Shown here: positions 42,608 to 53,051 of the stretch, one piece after another | Layout of the letters: the number at the start of each line of letters is the position of its first letter | How positions within the stretch are numbered: position 1 is the first letter of the stretch | DNA from: DATAGF01 sp963835685 | Lineage (GTDB): Bacteria > Actinomycetota > Thermoleophilia > Miltoncostaeales > Miltoncostaeaceae | DNA: 64,000 bases | Reading direction: 5' to 3' | Assembly (NCBI GenBank): GCA_963835685.1 | Contig: CAWIGI010000011.1 | Location: 62,001-126,000, forward strand | Translations under genes and position numbers: made by a program | The notes under the pieces: generated by a model | Databases searched by the model: none | Seen by the model: the letters and a program-made list of their open reading frames with translations, nothing else | What the model was told of the DNA's origin: nothing

Positions 42608-43762
42608 CGGTCGTCGAAGACCAGCACCGATCCCGTGTAGCAGGCGACCCAGACCCGCCGCGTGACGGGCTCGTAGGCGATCCCGATGGGGTGGAAGCAG
42701 GCGTCGACCGTCTGGAGGACGCTCATGTCCGAGGTCCGCAGCTTGCTGATCGTCCCGCTCTCGTAGTTCACCACGTAGAGCGAGCGGCCGTCGGGCGCGA
42801 TGTCCATGCTCCGCGGGGCGGAGCCGGTGCGCACCTTCTGGACGGCGCCCGTGCTCAGGTCCAGCCGGGCGACGGTCCCCTCGGCGTTCAGGGTCGCGAA
42901 CAGGTAGCGCCCGCCCGGCCCGATCGACAGGGCGCGCGGGCCGGCACCGACCCCGAGGCGCCGGGTCAACCAGTTCCCCAGGTCCACCCGCACGATCTCG
43001 CTGCCCCCCATCACGGCGACGTAGGCGGCGTTCTTGGTCGGGGAGACGACGATCCCGCGCGGGTAGGCGCCGATCGGCACGCGGCGCACCTCGCGGCCGC
43101 GGCGCGTCGAGATGACGCTGAGGTCGTACGAGCACCAGTTGCTGGCGAGCACGAAGCGCCCGTCGCGCGTCACCGCGACGACCTTCGGCACCGCGCCGAC
43201 CCGGTAGGCGGCGTCGATCTCGAGGCTCGCGAGCGGGATGCGGTAGACGAAGCTGCGGTCGTAGCCGGACGCCGGCGAGCAGACGTCCGAGCCCTCGGGG
43301 CCGAAGCCGGGGCCGTACATCGAGTAGTTGGACACGTAGGCGTAGCGGCCGTCCGGCGCGAAGGCGGCCTCGACCGGCGCCCCCTGCTGCGTGCCGGGGT
43401 ACTGCCGGTAGCCGAGCCGCGAGAGGCGCACGGTGTCGGGGATCGTCTTCCGCACGCGCATCCGCCGCGCGTCGTAGACCGTCACCGAATGCCGGTACAT
43501 CATGTTCTGGGCGAAGACGAGGCCGGTCCCGGAGGCGGCGACCGACTTCGGCGAGATCGGCCCGCCGAAGCTCGCCCGGCGCGAGAGCCGGGCGCGGTCG
43601 GAGCGGGGCCCCGCGGGGACGTCGGGGGCTCGGGGCGCCGGTCGCCGCCGCCGCGGCGGCCGAGGCCGCGACCTTGCCGGCCGCGTCCGACGGCCCGCCG
43701 CACGCCGCCAGCGCCGGCGCGAGCGCGCCGGCGGCCAGGAGCGTGAGCGCCCAGCGCCGCAT
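42604..43762 (-). pseudogene. YVTN-type beta-propeller lipoprotein, one frameshift
   Basis: A lipoprotein signal (LTLLAAGALAPALAACGG, lipobox LAAC) is in a different frame from the propeller; they meet near 43640. The propeller has repeated DGRYAYVSNYS, DGRFVLASN, GIVVSPTKNAAYVA, GPGGRYLFATLN and DGRSLYVVNYESGT blades, typical of YVTN/YncE surface proteins. Joined length about 385 residues. Followed directly by the SGNH hydrolase, implying a joint role at the cell surface. Confidence 0.78.
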
Positions 43763-43869
43763 GGCGCCGTATTCGCCACGGGCGCCCGCGTCACCTCTCG
43801 GACGGGCGGGCTACGCCTCGACGAACGTCCGGAGTACGCCGAGTGGGCCGAAGACGCTTCGCTAGCCGG

Positions 43870-46800
43870 TCACGGCGGGCGGTGGACCGACTCGCACGCG
43901 GACCGTCCTCGGAGGCCCTGGCGACCAGCGACCCGCTCGAACCGCACCGTCGCCACGTTCCTCAGGCGCGGGCGACCGTTCGAGGTCACGGTCGCCACCA
44001 CGCGGCGACGCACGCTGCTGCCGCGGGCGAGCCGGGGGATGGTCCAGCAGGCCGCGCCACTCCGCATGCGCCCGCCCGGGGCGCGCCGCAGCATCAGCCC
44101 GCTCCCGGGACGGTCGCACAGCACGACGTTGCGGGCCGTGCCGGGCCCGCCGTTTCGCAGCCGCAGCGTGTAGGTCAGGCTGTCCCCCCTCTCCGCGGTG
44201 CGAGCGTCAACCGTCTTGCGCACCGTCAGCCGCGGCGCCAGCGACGAGCTCGTGCGGTCGCGGTTGTTGGCGGCGGCCGGGTCGGCGCTGCGTGGCGTCG
44301 GCGACGATCGAGTTGCGCAGCGTGCCGGCGTTGCCGGCGGCGCTCAGCCTCGCGACGATCGCGGTCTCGACCGAGCGGGGGGCGCGCAGGTCACCGAGCC
44401 GGCAGGTCACGACGCGCCCCTTGACGGTGCAACGTCCCGCGCCCGTGGCGCGCACGAAGCGGGCGCCCGCCGGGAGGGTGTCGCGGATCGTGACGTTCGT
44501 GGCGGTGGATGGGCCGTGGTTGGTGGTGCGAATGCGCCAGGTCGCCGTGCCGTCGCGCGCCAGGGGATCCTGGGTCACCGCTTTGGCCACGCCCACATCC
44601 GCGGCGGGGCGAACGACCTCGCCGGGTGGCGTTGCGGCGCCGGTCGCGGGCGGTGCCGGGAGCGGGCCGAGTGGTCCGGGCGATCCGAACGGCAGCGGCG
44701 GCCCGGGCGGCGCCGGTGCGGGGGGTGACGCGAGCGGCGGCCTGGGGCTCTTCTGGAACTCATCCGGCTGGATCTGGACGCCGTTGAGCAACTGTGCGGC
44801 GGCCGCGTTCGAGCGCAGGGTCCCGGTGACCGATATCTCCGTCCGGCCGCCCGCGGCGATCTCCGGCAGCGCGCAGCTGAGGGTGCGCCGCGGCGATCTG
44901 GCACGAGCCGCCCGGCACGGTCGCGCTCGCGGTCTGGACGACCTCGGGGAGCAGGTCGACGAAGTCGGCACCGATGCTCGCGTGCGGGCCCGCGTTCTGA
45001 ACCGTCACCGTCCAGCGCACGGGCTGCCCCACTCTGGGGGTGCCGTTCAGCCGCTTCGAGGCCTCCAGGCGCGCGGTCCGTCGGACCTCGAAGGTCCCTG
45101 TCGCGGTGTTGTCCTCTTGGAGCGGGTCGTCGAGGGGGCCGCTGACCGAGGCGGTGTTCGTCACCACGCCGGGCGCCACCTGATCGCCGACCCTGGCGCG
45201 GATCCGCACCCGCGCCGAGCCAAACGCGGGAATCGTGCCGAGCGAGCAGGTCACGGCGGCATCGCAGGTCCCCTGGTCGAGCGCCTCGGCGGACACGAGC
45301 GTCAGGCCAGGCGGCAGTGGGTCGGTCAGCTGCACGGACTCTGCGGCGGTCGCGCTGCTCCGGTTCCCGACCGTAAGCAGGTAGGTCACCTCATCGCCGG
45401 GCGCGACGGTGTCCGGCGTAACCTGCTTCTCGACGGCAAGGGATGGCTGTGGCCGGAAGATGGTGTCCCTGTTGTTGGAGTTGTTGACGTCGCCGCCGCC
45501 ACCGACTTCGGCGGTGTTCGAGACGAGGGCGACGGAGATCAGCGCGGTGACGACCCAGCTCTGGCCCGGGGCCAGCGAGTCAGAGCGCTCGCAGCGCAGC
45601 GTGGCCCCTCCGGTGCAGGCGAAGCCGCCCGGATCGACGACGGTGACGATGCCCGCCGGCGGGGCGTCGGTCACGACGACCGGTCCCCGGCTGGGAGCGT
45701 CGCCGACGTTCGTGACCGTGAACCCGTAGGTGCCCGGCGCGACGATTCCGAAGCTCTTGTTCATCGCGAGGTCCGGCGCCGCCGTCGTCAGGCGGGTGTC
45801 GTTCGTGGTCTTCTCGAGCGGGAAGCCGAGCGTGTCGGCGAGGAAGCTCACGCGCGCCTGGTTCGTGATCACGGTGCCGGACGGCGTGCCGGCGGCCACG
45901 CGCACCCGGTACCGCACCTCGTACGTCTCGTTCGGCGCGACGCGCCCGCCGGCGAGGGTCCCAGCGCCCGCTCCCACCCGGAAGACGACCTGGCCGGCGC
46001 TCGCGTCGAACTCGGCCGCATCGTCGCCCGCGGCATCGCTCCGCGGACCGGCGCCCGCGCCTCCCGTGACCCGCAGCGAGCCCGGCACGAAGCTCGTGTT
46101 CGCCGGCACCGGGTCCGTCACGACGGTGTTGAGAGCCGCGTCCTGGCCCCGGTTGGCTCCCGTGATCGCGTACTCGAGCTCGTCCCCGGGCTCCGCCAGT
46201 CCACCGTTCAGATCGGTCACCGATTTGCTTGGCTGGATATCCGGCGCGAACAGGTCGGTCACGAACCACCCCACGCCCGGCAGGTAGGTGTCGCCGTTCG
46301 TCTTCAGCCTGATGGCGGCGCTCGTGGCGCCGTTGGGGAGGATCCCCGTGGTGTTGAGGACCTTGGCGTCGAAGCCGAGCTGGTTGTCGTAGTTCGGCGT
46401 CTTGGTGGTGACCGCTTGGCCAAAGCGACTGATGCGCGAGTCGAACAGGTTGTCCGGGCTCTCCGTCGTGTTCATGGAGCCCGTGTCGCCGCCCAGCGAG
46501 CGGTCGCCCTCGTAGACCACGAAGCCGACCGCCGAGCGCACGGGGCCGAAGGGTGGCGTGCGGAACCCGCTGACCGAGAGCTCATGGGGCGGGTCGTTGC
46601 TGTTGACGGTCTCGAAGCCGTCGAAGACCGTCATGTTGCGGGGCGATGCGCTGGGGGAGTGATAGGCCACGACGAGCGACCAGCCGGCGTAGCGATCGGC
46701 CCCCTGCCGGTCTGCACGTTGGCCGCGGTGTAGCTGCCGGCGCCGCCCGCGCGCACGAGCGCAGTGACGTTCGCGAACCCCTGGTACGCGCCGAGCCTGC

Positions 46801-47305
46801 GAGGTCGCCGTGCCCTCGTTGACGCGATCCGCGGTTACCGTGACGTAGCCGCCGCTCGTCGGCGTGGCGAACCGAACGCGGTTCTTGAGCGTTGGCGGTT
46901 GGCGGCGCGTCCTCCGCTCGCGCCCGCCCTCGTGTTCGCGCCCCAGTAGAGGCCCGCGAACAGGATGCTCGCGTCGGCGGGCAGAACGACGTCCGCGCGG
47001 CTCGAGTTGAAGGTCGCGGCGTCGGAGTCGACGTCCACGAAGCGCATGTTCCAGGCGTTGTTGCCGAGCTTGGCCCCGGCTTTCCCGGCCCGCGCGTCGG
47101 CGCACCCGGTCGCCGGCGGCACGTCGTCCAGACAGCTCAGGAGCGTGTTGGCGGCCATCACGATGTCGCCCGTGTCGTTTGCCTTGAAGCGGGGCGTGAA
47201 CGCGCGGTCCGCGTGGGCGGTCGCGGCGGTGATGAGCAGGGCGAGGACCGCGACGAGCGCCGGGAGGACGGCCCGGCCCCGTCGGGCGGGGGCGGTGGGG
47301 GTCAA
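43870..47305 (-). pseudogene. Large secreted DUF11-repeat surface protein, five or more frameshifts
   Basis: About 1,140 residues when joined. TTG start; signal peptide (VLPALVAVLALLITAATAHA); then a domain with GDIVMAANTLLSC, SILFAGLYWGANT and GWSLVVAYHSP, and at least four DUF11 beta-sandwiches with paired PGDELEYAITGANRGQDA, VTDPVPANTSFVPGSL, PGDEVTYLLTVGNRS and TNHGPSTATNVTIRDTLP motifs. A Pro-rich linker lies near 44700. No LPXTG seen. Frame breaks near 46900, 46795, 46705, 44900 and 44290. Likely an adhesin or cell-wall protein. Confidence 0.8.
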
Positions 47306-47414
47306 GGCCGAGCGAGACTAATGCCCCTCCCGAGGGCCCGCAACGGCGGGGGCATCGCGCTTGACACCGCCGGGCCCGCGGGCCGAGGATCGGTGTCGCT
47401 TCCCGAGCGTTCCG

Positions 47415-47921
47415 ATGCCCTTCCGCCTCAACCACCCCAACCGCTTCGCGATCGTCCCGAACCCCGTGCTCGTGGCCGGCTTCGGGACCGCCTTCGAGGG
47501 CGAGGCGAGGATCGAGATCCACGAGGGGCACGACTCCGTGGAGCAGGCGCTCCACGTCGGGGGCACGGGCACCGTGGCGGAGTTCCAGGCGGAGATCGAC
47601 CTGTCCGGGACGAGCTTCCTGCTGACCCGGCTCTTCATCGACATCTTCGAGCTCAGCGCGGAGGACGGCAGCCGCATCACTCACGTGCACCGGCCGGTCT
47701 TCTGGGGGCCGGGCATCATGTCCGACACCTCGCCGCTGACGGTCGCGCCGTTCATCGGCTGGTTCGAGCACGTGGTCCAGCCCGGCGACACGCTCTCCGG
47801 CATCGCGCAGGACGTCTACGGCGACGCGAGCAAGTGGCCCCGCATCCACGCCGCCAACCAGCACGTCGTGAGCGATCCCGACCTCATCTTCCCCGGGCAG
47901 CGGCTGCGCGTCCCGACGTAG
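47415..47921 (+). CDS. Gmad2 + LysM domain protein
   Basis: 168 residues. The first ~100 form a Gmad2 immunoglobulin-like domain (IVPNPVLVAGFGTAFEGEAR, FIDIFELSAEDGS). A C-terminal LysM repeat (VVQPGDTLSGIAQDVYG, NQHVVSDPDLIFPGQRLRV) binds peptidoglycan. No signal peptide is visible, which is unusual. ATG at 47415; divergent from the DUF11 gene with 109 bases between them, so possibly co-regulated. Confidence 0.85.
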   Translation: MPFRLNHPNRFAIVPNPVLVAGFGTAFEGEARIEIHEGHDSVEQALHVGGTGTVAEFQAEIDLSGTSFLLTRLFIDIFELSAEDGSRITHVHRPVFWGPGIMSDTSPLTVAPFIGWFEHVVQPGDTLSGIAQDVYGDASKWPRIHAANQHVVSDPDLIFPGQRLRVPT

Positions 47922-47999
47922 TGGGCCTCCTCCGGCGTGTCGATCCGCGCGTCGCCCGTTCGTCGCGGGGGTAGGAAACCCACGACGAGGGAGGCGACG

Positions 48000-48428
48000 A
48001 TGCGGTTCATGGTCATGGTGAAGGCCAACGAGGACTCCGAGGCGGGCGTGATGCCCAGCAAGGAGCTCCTGACCGAGATGGGCAGGTACAACGAGGAGCT
48101 GGTGAAGGCCGGCGTCATGCTCGCCGGCGAGGGGCTCCAGCCGAGCTCGAAGGGCGCCCGCGTGCGGTTCTCCGGGAAGGAGCGGACGGTCATCGACGGG
48201 CCCTTCGCCGAGACCAAGGAGCTGATCGCGGGCTTCTGGCTCATCGAGGTCAAGTCGATCGACGAGGCCATCGAGTGGGTGAAGCGCTGCCCGAACCCGA
48301 TGGACGGCGAGTCGGAGATCGAGATCCGCCAGGTCTTCGAGACCGACGACTTCGGCGACGCCTACAGCGGCGAGGCGCGCGAGGTGCACGAGCGCGTGCG
48401 CGACACGCTCGCCGAGCAGCAGGGCTGA
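48000..48428 (+). CDS. YCII-related (DGPF) domain protein
   Basis: 142 residues: MRFMVMVKANEDSEAGVMPS, VIDGPFAETKELIAGFWLIEV, AIEWVKRCP. The DGPF motif defines this YCII-like group, which almost always sits beside an ECF42-type sigma factor, as here. The partner relationship is conserved but its mechanism is unknown. ATG at 48000 follows GGGAGG. Confidence 0.9.
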   Translation: MRFMVMVKANEDSEAGVMPSKELLTEMGRYNEELVKAGVMLAGEGLQPSSKGARVRFSGKERTVIDGPFAETKELIAGFWLIEVKSIDEAIEWVKRCPNPMDGESEIEIRQVFETDDFGDAYSGEAREVHERVRDTLAEQQG

Positions 48429-48432
48429 TCCC

Positions 48433-49748
48433 CTGGGCGCGCCGGCCACGTCGCGCGACGCGCGGCGCGCGATCGACGCGGTCTGGCGGATCGAGTCGCC
48501 GCGGCTGATCGCCGGCCTCGCGCGGATGGTCCGCGACGTCGGGCTGGCCGAGGACCTCGCCCAGGACGCGCTGGTCGCCGCGCTCGAGACGTGGCCTGAG
48601 TCGGGCGTCCCGGACAACCCGGGCGCCTGGCTCATGGCCACCGCGAAGCGGCGCGGCATCGACCTGCCTGCGCCGCCGAGCCCTCGGCGACCGCAAGCTC
48701 GAGGAGCTCGGCCGCCAGCTCGAGGTCGAGCGCCAGGGGGCCGAGCCGGACCTCGACGCCGCGCTCGACGACCCGATCGGCGACGACCTCCTCGAGCCTG
48801 ATCTTCACGACCTGCCACCCGGTGCTCTCCACCGACGCCCGGGTGGCGCTCACGCTGCGCCTGCTGGGCGGGCTCACCACCGAGGAGATCGCCCGCGCGT
48901 TCCTCGTGCCGGAGCCGACGGTGGCCCAGCGGATCGTCCGGGCCAAGCGCACCCTGGCCGAGGCGCGCGTGCCCTTCGAGGTGCCGCGCGGGCCCGAGCT
49001 CGGCGCCCGGCTGGGGTCGGTGCTCGAGGTCGTCTACCTGGTCTTCAACGAGGGGTACTCGGCCACCGCGGGCGACGACTGGGTGCGGCCCGGCGCTGTG
49101 CGAGGACGCCCTGCGGCTCGGGCCGCATCCTGGCCGAGCTGGCCCCGCGGGAGCCCGAGGTGCACGGCCTGGTCGCGCTCATGGAGATCCAGGCGTCGCG
49201 GCTGCGCGCGCGCGTCGGCCCCTCGGGCGAGCCCGATCCTGCTGCTCGACCAGGACCGCGGCCGCTGGGACCGGCTGCTGATCCGGCGCGGGCTCGCGGC
49301 GCTCGAGCGCGCCGAGGCGCTGGGCGTCGCGCTGGGCCCGTACGCGCTCCAGGCCGCCATCGCCGCCTGCCACGCGCGGGCGCGCCACCGGCGATGAGAC
49401 GGACTGGGTGCGGATCGTCGCGCTCTACGACGGGCTCGCCGAGGTGGCGCCCTCGCCGGTCGTGGAGCTGAACCGGGCGGTGGCGGTGTCGATGGCGTTC
49501 GGCCCGCAGGCGGGGCTCGACCTGGTCGACGAGATCGCCGACGACCCGGCGCTGCGCTCCTACCACCTGCTGCCGAGCGCGCGGGGCGACCTGCTCGCGA
49601 GGCTGGGCCGCACCGCCGAGGCGCGGGCCGAGCTCGAGCGGGCGGCGGCCATGACGCGCAACAGCCGCGAGCGCGACCTGCTGCTCGCGCGGGTCGCGGC
49701 GCTGTCCGGCGGCCGCGACAGACTCTCGGTCGTCAGCGACGACCCTGA
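48433..49748 (+). pseudogene. ECF42-family RNA polymerase sigma factor, about four frameshifts
   Basis: Region 2 (VWRIESPRLIAGLARMVRDV, AEDLAQDALVAALETWP, NPGAWLMATAKRR), region 4 (LTLRLLGGLTTEEIARAFLV, VAQRIVRAKRTL), and the long C-terminal TPR-like extension of ECF42 (VVYLVFNEGY, LLLDQDRGRWDRLLIRRGL, VELNRAVAVSMAFGPQAGL) are all present in shifting frames (breaks near 48668, 48800, 49100 and 49385). The start is unclear: a CTG at 48433 is the only in-frame option before the conserved part. It should drive its own operon, including the DGPF gene. Confidence 0.82.
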
Positions 49749-49756
49749 GGAGGCCC

Positions 49757-49885
49757 GTGCCCGAGCCCGCCCCCTGCCCCGCCTGCGGCGCGCCCCTGCG
49801 CGAGATCCGCGGCAAGGCGGTCTGCTCGGGCTGCGGGCGCATCTGCGAGGGCTGCTGCGAGGGCGCCCCGCAGTCGCCGGCCTAG
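49757..49885 (+). CDS. Tiny cysteine-rich zinc-ribbon protein (42 aa)
   Basis: GTG start at 49757 with AGGAGG just upstream; the RBS overlaps the likely TGA of the sigma-factor gene (49746-49748), implying coupling. The 42 residues contain seven cysteines: CPAC at 7-10, CSGC at 23-26, then C30 and CC at 33-34, with conserved-looking REIRGKAV between. The two CxxC knuckles form a likely zinc ribbon; the extra CxxCC is unusual. Too short for standard gene cut-offs. I do not know the function; the context suggests a role with the ECF42 factor. Confidence 0.6.
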   Translation: MPEPAPCPACGAPLREIRGKAVCSGCGRICEGCCEGAPQSPA

Positions 49886-50088
49886 CGGTCGTCCGGGTTC
49901 ACGAAGTCGAAGCGGCAGCCCGCCCTCCCAGGCCGAGCGCCTGGTTGCCGTGCGCCGGGCACGCCGCCGGCGTCCTTCAGCATGCGCGCGAGTGCAGCAG
50001 GTTCCAGGTCAGGAAGGTCGTGTTCCGGTTGGTGAAGTCGCGCACTCCTCGGCGTCAGCCGCTCGTGCACCGGGGTGAGCTCGGCCAT
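49882..50088 (-). pseudogene. Small hypothetical protein, frameshifted
   Basis: Starts MAELTPVHERLTP and ends CRFDFVNPDDR, both protein-like, but the middle only makes sense in other frames (RDFTNRNTTFLTWNLLHSRAC, then CPAHGNQALGLGG). Joined it would be a roughly 70-residue Cys/His-containing protein. Its TAG stop overlaps the TAG of the convergent zinc-ribbon gene. I do not recognise the family. Confidence 0.4.
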
Positions 50089-50204
50089 GCTCCTCCGCCC
50101 TCTCAGACAGGTCCGGGCCGCCGAGACGGTGCGCCACAGACGGGACCGTCGGGGGCCGTCCGGAACGACGTCCCCCGACGGGCCCGTTCGTTACGCGGCG
50201 TCCC

Positions 50205-51320
50205 TCACCGCACCGCCAGCCCGGTGACCGCCCCGGCCGGCAGGCCGCCGACCGACCCGAGCGGGCCGAGGCCGCCGTCGCGGCCGACGCGGAAGGCGTC
50301 GAGGGTGCCGTCGGCGGCGCTCAGGACCAGCGCGAGGCGCCCGCTGCGGTCGACGGCGATGTCCGTCGGGCCGTCGCCGGTGCGCGCGGTGACCCCGTCG
50401 TCGTCGAGGCGGGCGATGCTCCCGTCCTTGGCGATCCGGTAGCCCGTCACCGTGTCGCTGCCGGTGTTCGTGGTGTAGGCGAAGCGGCCGTCGCGGCTGA
50501 GGGCGACCCAGCATGCGGCGGTCTGCCCGGTCCCGACGGCGGGGCTGATGGGCGCGACACCGCCCGTCGCGGTCACGGCGTACGACGAGACCGCGCTCTC
50601 GCCCGGCCGTCCGCCGAAGGCCTCGGAGACGAACAGCCGCCCCCGCCGGTCGATCGCGAAGCCGAAGGGCGTCTCGCCCGCGGCCGGCGAGAACGTGGGC
50701 GCGCCGAGCGAGCCGTCGCCCGCGACCGGGTAGGTGGCGATCGTGTTCGTGGCGCGCTCGGTCACCACGAGCCTGCGTCCGTCGGGCGTGAGCTCGACCT
50801 GGGCCCCGCCGGCGCCGGCGGCGCTCAGCGGCCGGACCGCGCCCGCGATGGGCGCCAGGCGGCCGTCGTCGCTGATCTCGAAGCCGGTGACGTTCCCGTC
50901 GCCGCCGGCGTTCAGCGCGTAGGCCCGGCGGCCGTCGCTCGTGACGCTCACGGGCTGGTCGCCGCCCGAGGGGACGACGTCGGCCAGCACGAGCCCGCGA
51001 CGGCGGACGCGGTGCAGGGACAGCTCGTCGCTGCCCGCGTTCACGGCGAGCAGCCAACGGCCCGCGACGGTCACGGCGCCCTGGTTGCTCAGCCCGCCGC
51101 CGGTGCCGAGGCCGCCCGTCGGGAAGCTCCGGCCAAGCTCGGGCGTCCCGCCGCGCAGGTGGACGAGCTGGACGCGGTTGCCGGCCGGATCGTTGGTCTG
51201 GGTGTAGAAGGTCCCTGCGGTGTGGGTCGCCGCCGCCGTCGCGCTCCAGGCGAGCGCGGCAAGGACGACGACTGCGGCTGTGGCGACCCAACCCAGGCGT
51301 CGGCGGGGAGTCGTGAGCAC
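50205..51320 (-). CDS. Secreted lactonase-like seven-bladed beta-propeller
   Basis: 371 residues: signal peptide (VATAAVVVLAALAWSATAAA), then blades with LSNQGAVTVAGRWLLAVNAG, VTSDGRRAYALNAG, ELTPDGRRLVVTERATN, ALSRDGRFAYTTNTGSDTV. This is the lactonase (PF10282, 6-phosphogluconolactonase-like) fold; exported copies are usually not that enzyme. GTG start at 51320 with GGAGG upstream. Divergent from the DoxX gene. Confidence 0.85.
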   Translation of the reverse strand: MLTTPRRRLGWVATAAVVVLAALAWSATAAATHTAGTFYTQTNDPAGNRVQLVHLRGGTPELGRSFPTGGLGTGGGLSNQGAVTVAGRWLLAVNAGSDELSLHRVRRRGLVLADVVPSGGDQPVSVTSDGRRAYALNAGGDGNVTGFEISDDGRLAPIAGAVRPLSAAGAGGAQVELTPDGRRLVVTERATNTIATYPVAGDGSLGAPTFSPAAGETPFGFAIDRRGRLFVSEAFGGRPGESAVSSYAVTATGGVAPISPAVGTGQTAACWVALSRDGRFAYTTNTGSDTVTGYRIAKDGSIARLDDDGVTARTGDGPTDIAVDRSGRLALVLSAADGTLDAFRVGRDGGLGPLGSVGGLPAGAVTGLAVR

Positions 51321-51463
51321 GGCACCTCCTCGTGTCGGACGATCGGAGGCGCCGACGCTAGGCCCGCGGCCTTACCCCCAGGTTGCGGCGATCTGAACGA
51401 TGCGCGCGGCGCGGCGAGGCCCGCGTAACGTTCTCGTCATCTCCGCGGACTACGGTCGGCACG

Positions 51464-51919
51464 ATGCGGCGCGCGCTCGCCTTCCTCCTCGAACCGGGAA
51501 CCGCGCGGTGGGCGACGTTGATCCTGCGCGTGGCCCTCGCGGCCGTCTACATCCCGATCGGGCTCGGCAAGTTCGTCAACCACGACACCTACGTCGAGCG
51601 CTTCGAGCGCTGGGGGTTCGGCGCCGCCGCCGGGGAGGTGGCCCTGCTGGTGGGCGCGGTCGAGGTGATCGGCGGGATCATGCTCCTGCTCGGCGTGGCG
51701 CCCCGGCTCGCCGCCCTCGTGCTCGCCGGCAACATGATCGGCGCCCTCGCCACCGCCGGCCGCATCGACGGCGGCCAGGACATCTGGCTGCCGATCGTCC
51801 TCCTCGTCCTGCTGGCGGCGGTGGTCGTCTGGGGCGCCGGGAAGTGGGCGCTAGCATCCGTCTCGACCGCTCCCGGCCGCACCGCGCCGAGCACCGCGGA
51901 GAGACCACCGCCATCCTGA
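51464..51919 (+). CDS. DoxX family membrane protein
   Basis: 151 residues with four helices: LILRVALAAVYIPIGLGKF, FGAAAGEVALLVGAVEVIGG, LAALVLAGNMIGALAT, WLPIVLLVLLAAVVVWG. The early GLGKF and VEVIGG motifs are DoxX. These membrane proteins often link to redox stress control. ATG at 51464. A second DoxX gene lies at 62571. Confidence 0.87.
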   Translation: MRRALAFLLEPGTARWATLILRVALAAVYIPIGLGKFVNHDTYVERFERWGFGAAAGEVALLVGAVEVIGGIMLLLGVAPRLAALVLAGNMIGALATAGRIDGGQDIWLPIVLLVLLAAVVVWGAGKWALASVSTAPGRTAPSTAERPPPS

Positions 51920-51944
51920 TCGTGGCGATCACCCCACCCGCCGA

Positions 51945-52140
51945 CTGAGCCGCGCCTGGGCCGGCGCCGCGCTCTGCCTCGCGGCGGCGGCCGGCTACGG
52001 CTCCGCCCCGGTCCTCGCGCGCCTCGGATACGAGGCCGGCCGTTGCGGGCGTCGCGCTCGTGTCCGCGACGGGCGCGGAGCCCCCCGGCGGGTCGAGCGG
52101 GGCTGATGCCGTCGTCGAGGACCCCCCGCTCACGAGGCAC
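51945..52140 (+). pseudogene. DMT (EamA) permease with large internal deletion
   Basis: LCLAAAAGYGSAPVLARLGYEAG matches helix 1 of EamA permeases. After a frame change near 52038 comes AVAGVALVSATGAE, which looks like the last helix end of the same family. The roughly 240 residues between are missing. The fusion is either a real deletion or a collapsed assembly. Confidence 0.55.
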
Positions 52141-52153
52141 GTATGGTCTCGCC

Positions 52154-53026
52154 GTGGACGCCATCAGGGATCTCATCGCGGCCGGGCCGACGCTGTCCCT
52201 CGAGTTCTTCCCGCCGAAGACCGAGGACGCCGAGCGCCGCTTCCACGCCGCCCTCGGCGACCTGGCGGCCCTCGAGCCCTCGTTCGCGTCGGTCACGTAC
52301 GGCGCGCTCGGCTCGACCCAGGAGCGCACCCGCGACATCGTCGTGCGCATGAACGCCGAGCGGCCGTTCCCGACGATGGCCCACCTCACCTGCGTCGGCC
52401 ACACCCGGGACGACATCGGCGCGCTGCTCGACGAGTACGCGGCGACGGGCGTGCGCGACATCCTCGCCCTCGGGGGCGACCCTCCCGCCGACGGCAGCGA
52501 CCCGGGCGGCGACTTCCTGCACGCGATCGAGCTGGTGGAGATGGTGCAGGAGCACCCGGCCGGGTTCTGCGTGGGCGTGGCGGCCCACCCGGAGCTGCAC
52601 CCGCGATCACCCGACCGCGAGAGCGACCGTCGCCATCTGGCCGCCAAGCTGCGCCTGGCCGACTTCGCGATCACGCAGTTCTTCTTCCGCGTGAGCGACT
52701 ACGAGCGGATGCTCGACGAGCTCGCCGCGCTCGGGTGCGACCGCCCCGTCCTGCCGGGGGTGATGCCGTTCGTGAGCGCCGAGGGCCTGCGCCGCATGGC
52801 CGCCCTGAACCGCACCACGATCCCCGCCGACATCGAGCGGCGCCTCGAGGCGTCCGGCGGCGACGCGCAGGCGGTCGAGGACCTGGGCGTGGAGGTGGCG
52901 GCCGACCTGTGCCGGCAGCTGACCGACGCGGGCGCGCCCGGCCTGCACCTCTACACGCTCAACCGGTCGCGCTCGGTGCTCCGCGTCGCCCAGAGCCTCG
53001 GCCGCCGTGTGACGGCGACCGGCTGA
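52154..53026 (+). CDS. metF: Methylenetetrahydrofolate reductase
   Basis: Reduces 5,10-methylene-THF to 5-methyl-THF for methionine synthesis. 290 residues with LSLEFFPPKTEDAERRF at the start, VTYGALGST, LTCVGHTRDDI, LALGGDPP, GVAAHPELHP, and FFFRVSDYERML. Length and motifs match MetF. GTG start at 52154. Confidence 0.93.
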   Translation: MDAIRDLIAAGPTLSLEFFPPKTEDAERRFHAALGDLAALEPSFASVTYGALGSTQERTRDIVVRMNAERPFPTMAHLTCVGHTRDDIGALLDEYAATGVRDILALGGDPPADGSDPGGDFLHAIELVEMVQEHPAGFCVGVAAHPELHPRSPDRESDRRHLAAKLRLADFAITQFFFRVSDYERMLDELAALGCDRPVLPGVMPFVSAEGLRRMAALNRTTIPADIERRLEASGGDAQAVEDLGVEVAADLCRQLTDAGAPGLHLYTLNRSRSVLRVAQSLGRRVTATG

Positions 53027-53051
53027 CCGCGAGCCTGCGGACCGGCGCCGG

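Noticed and set aside
44292..46733. An 813-codon open frame opposite the DUF11 gene
   Set aside because: Only antisense composition, while the minus strand shows repeated DUF11 motifs.
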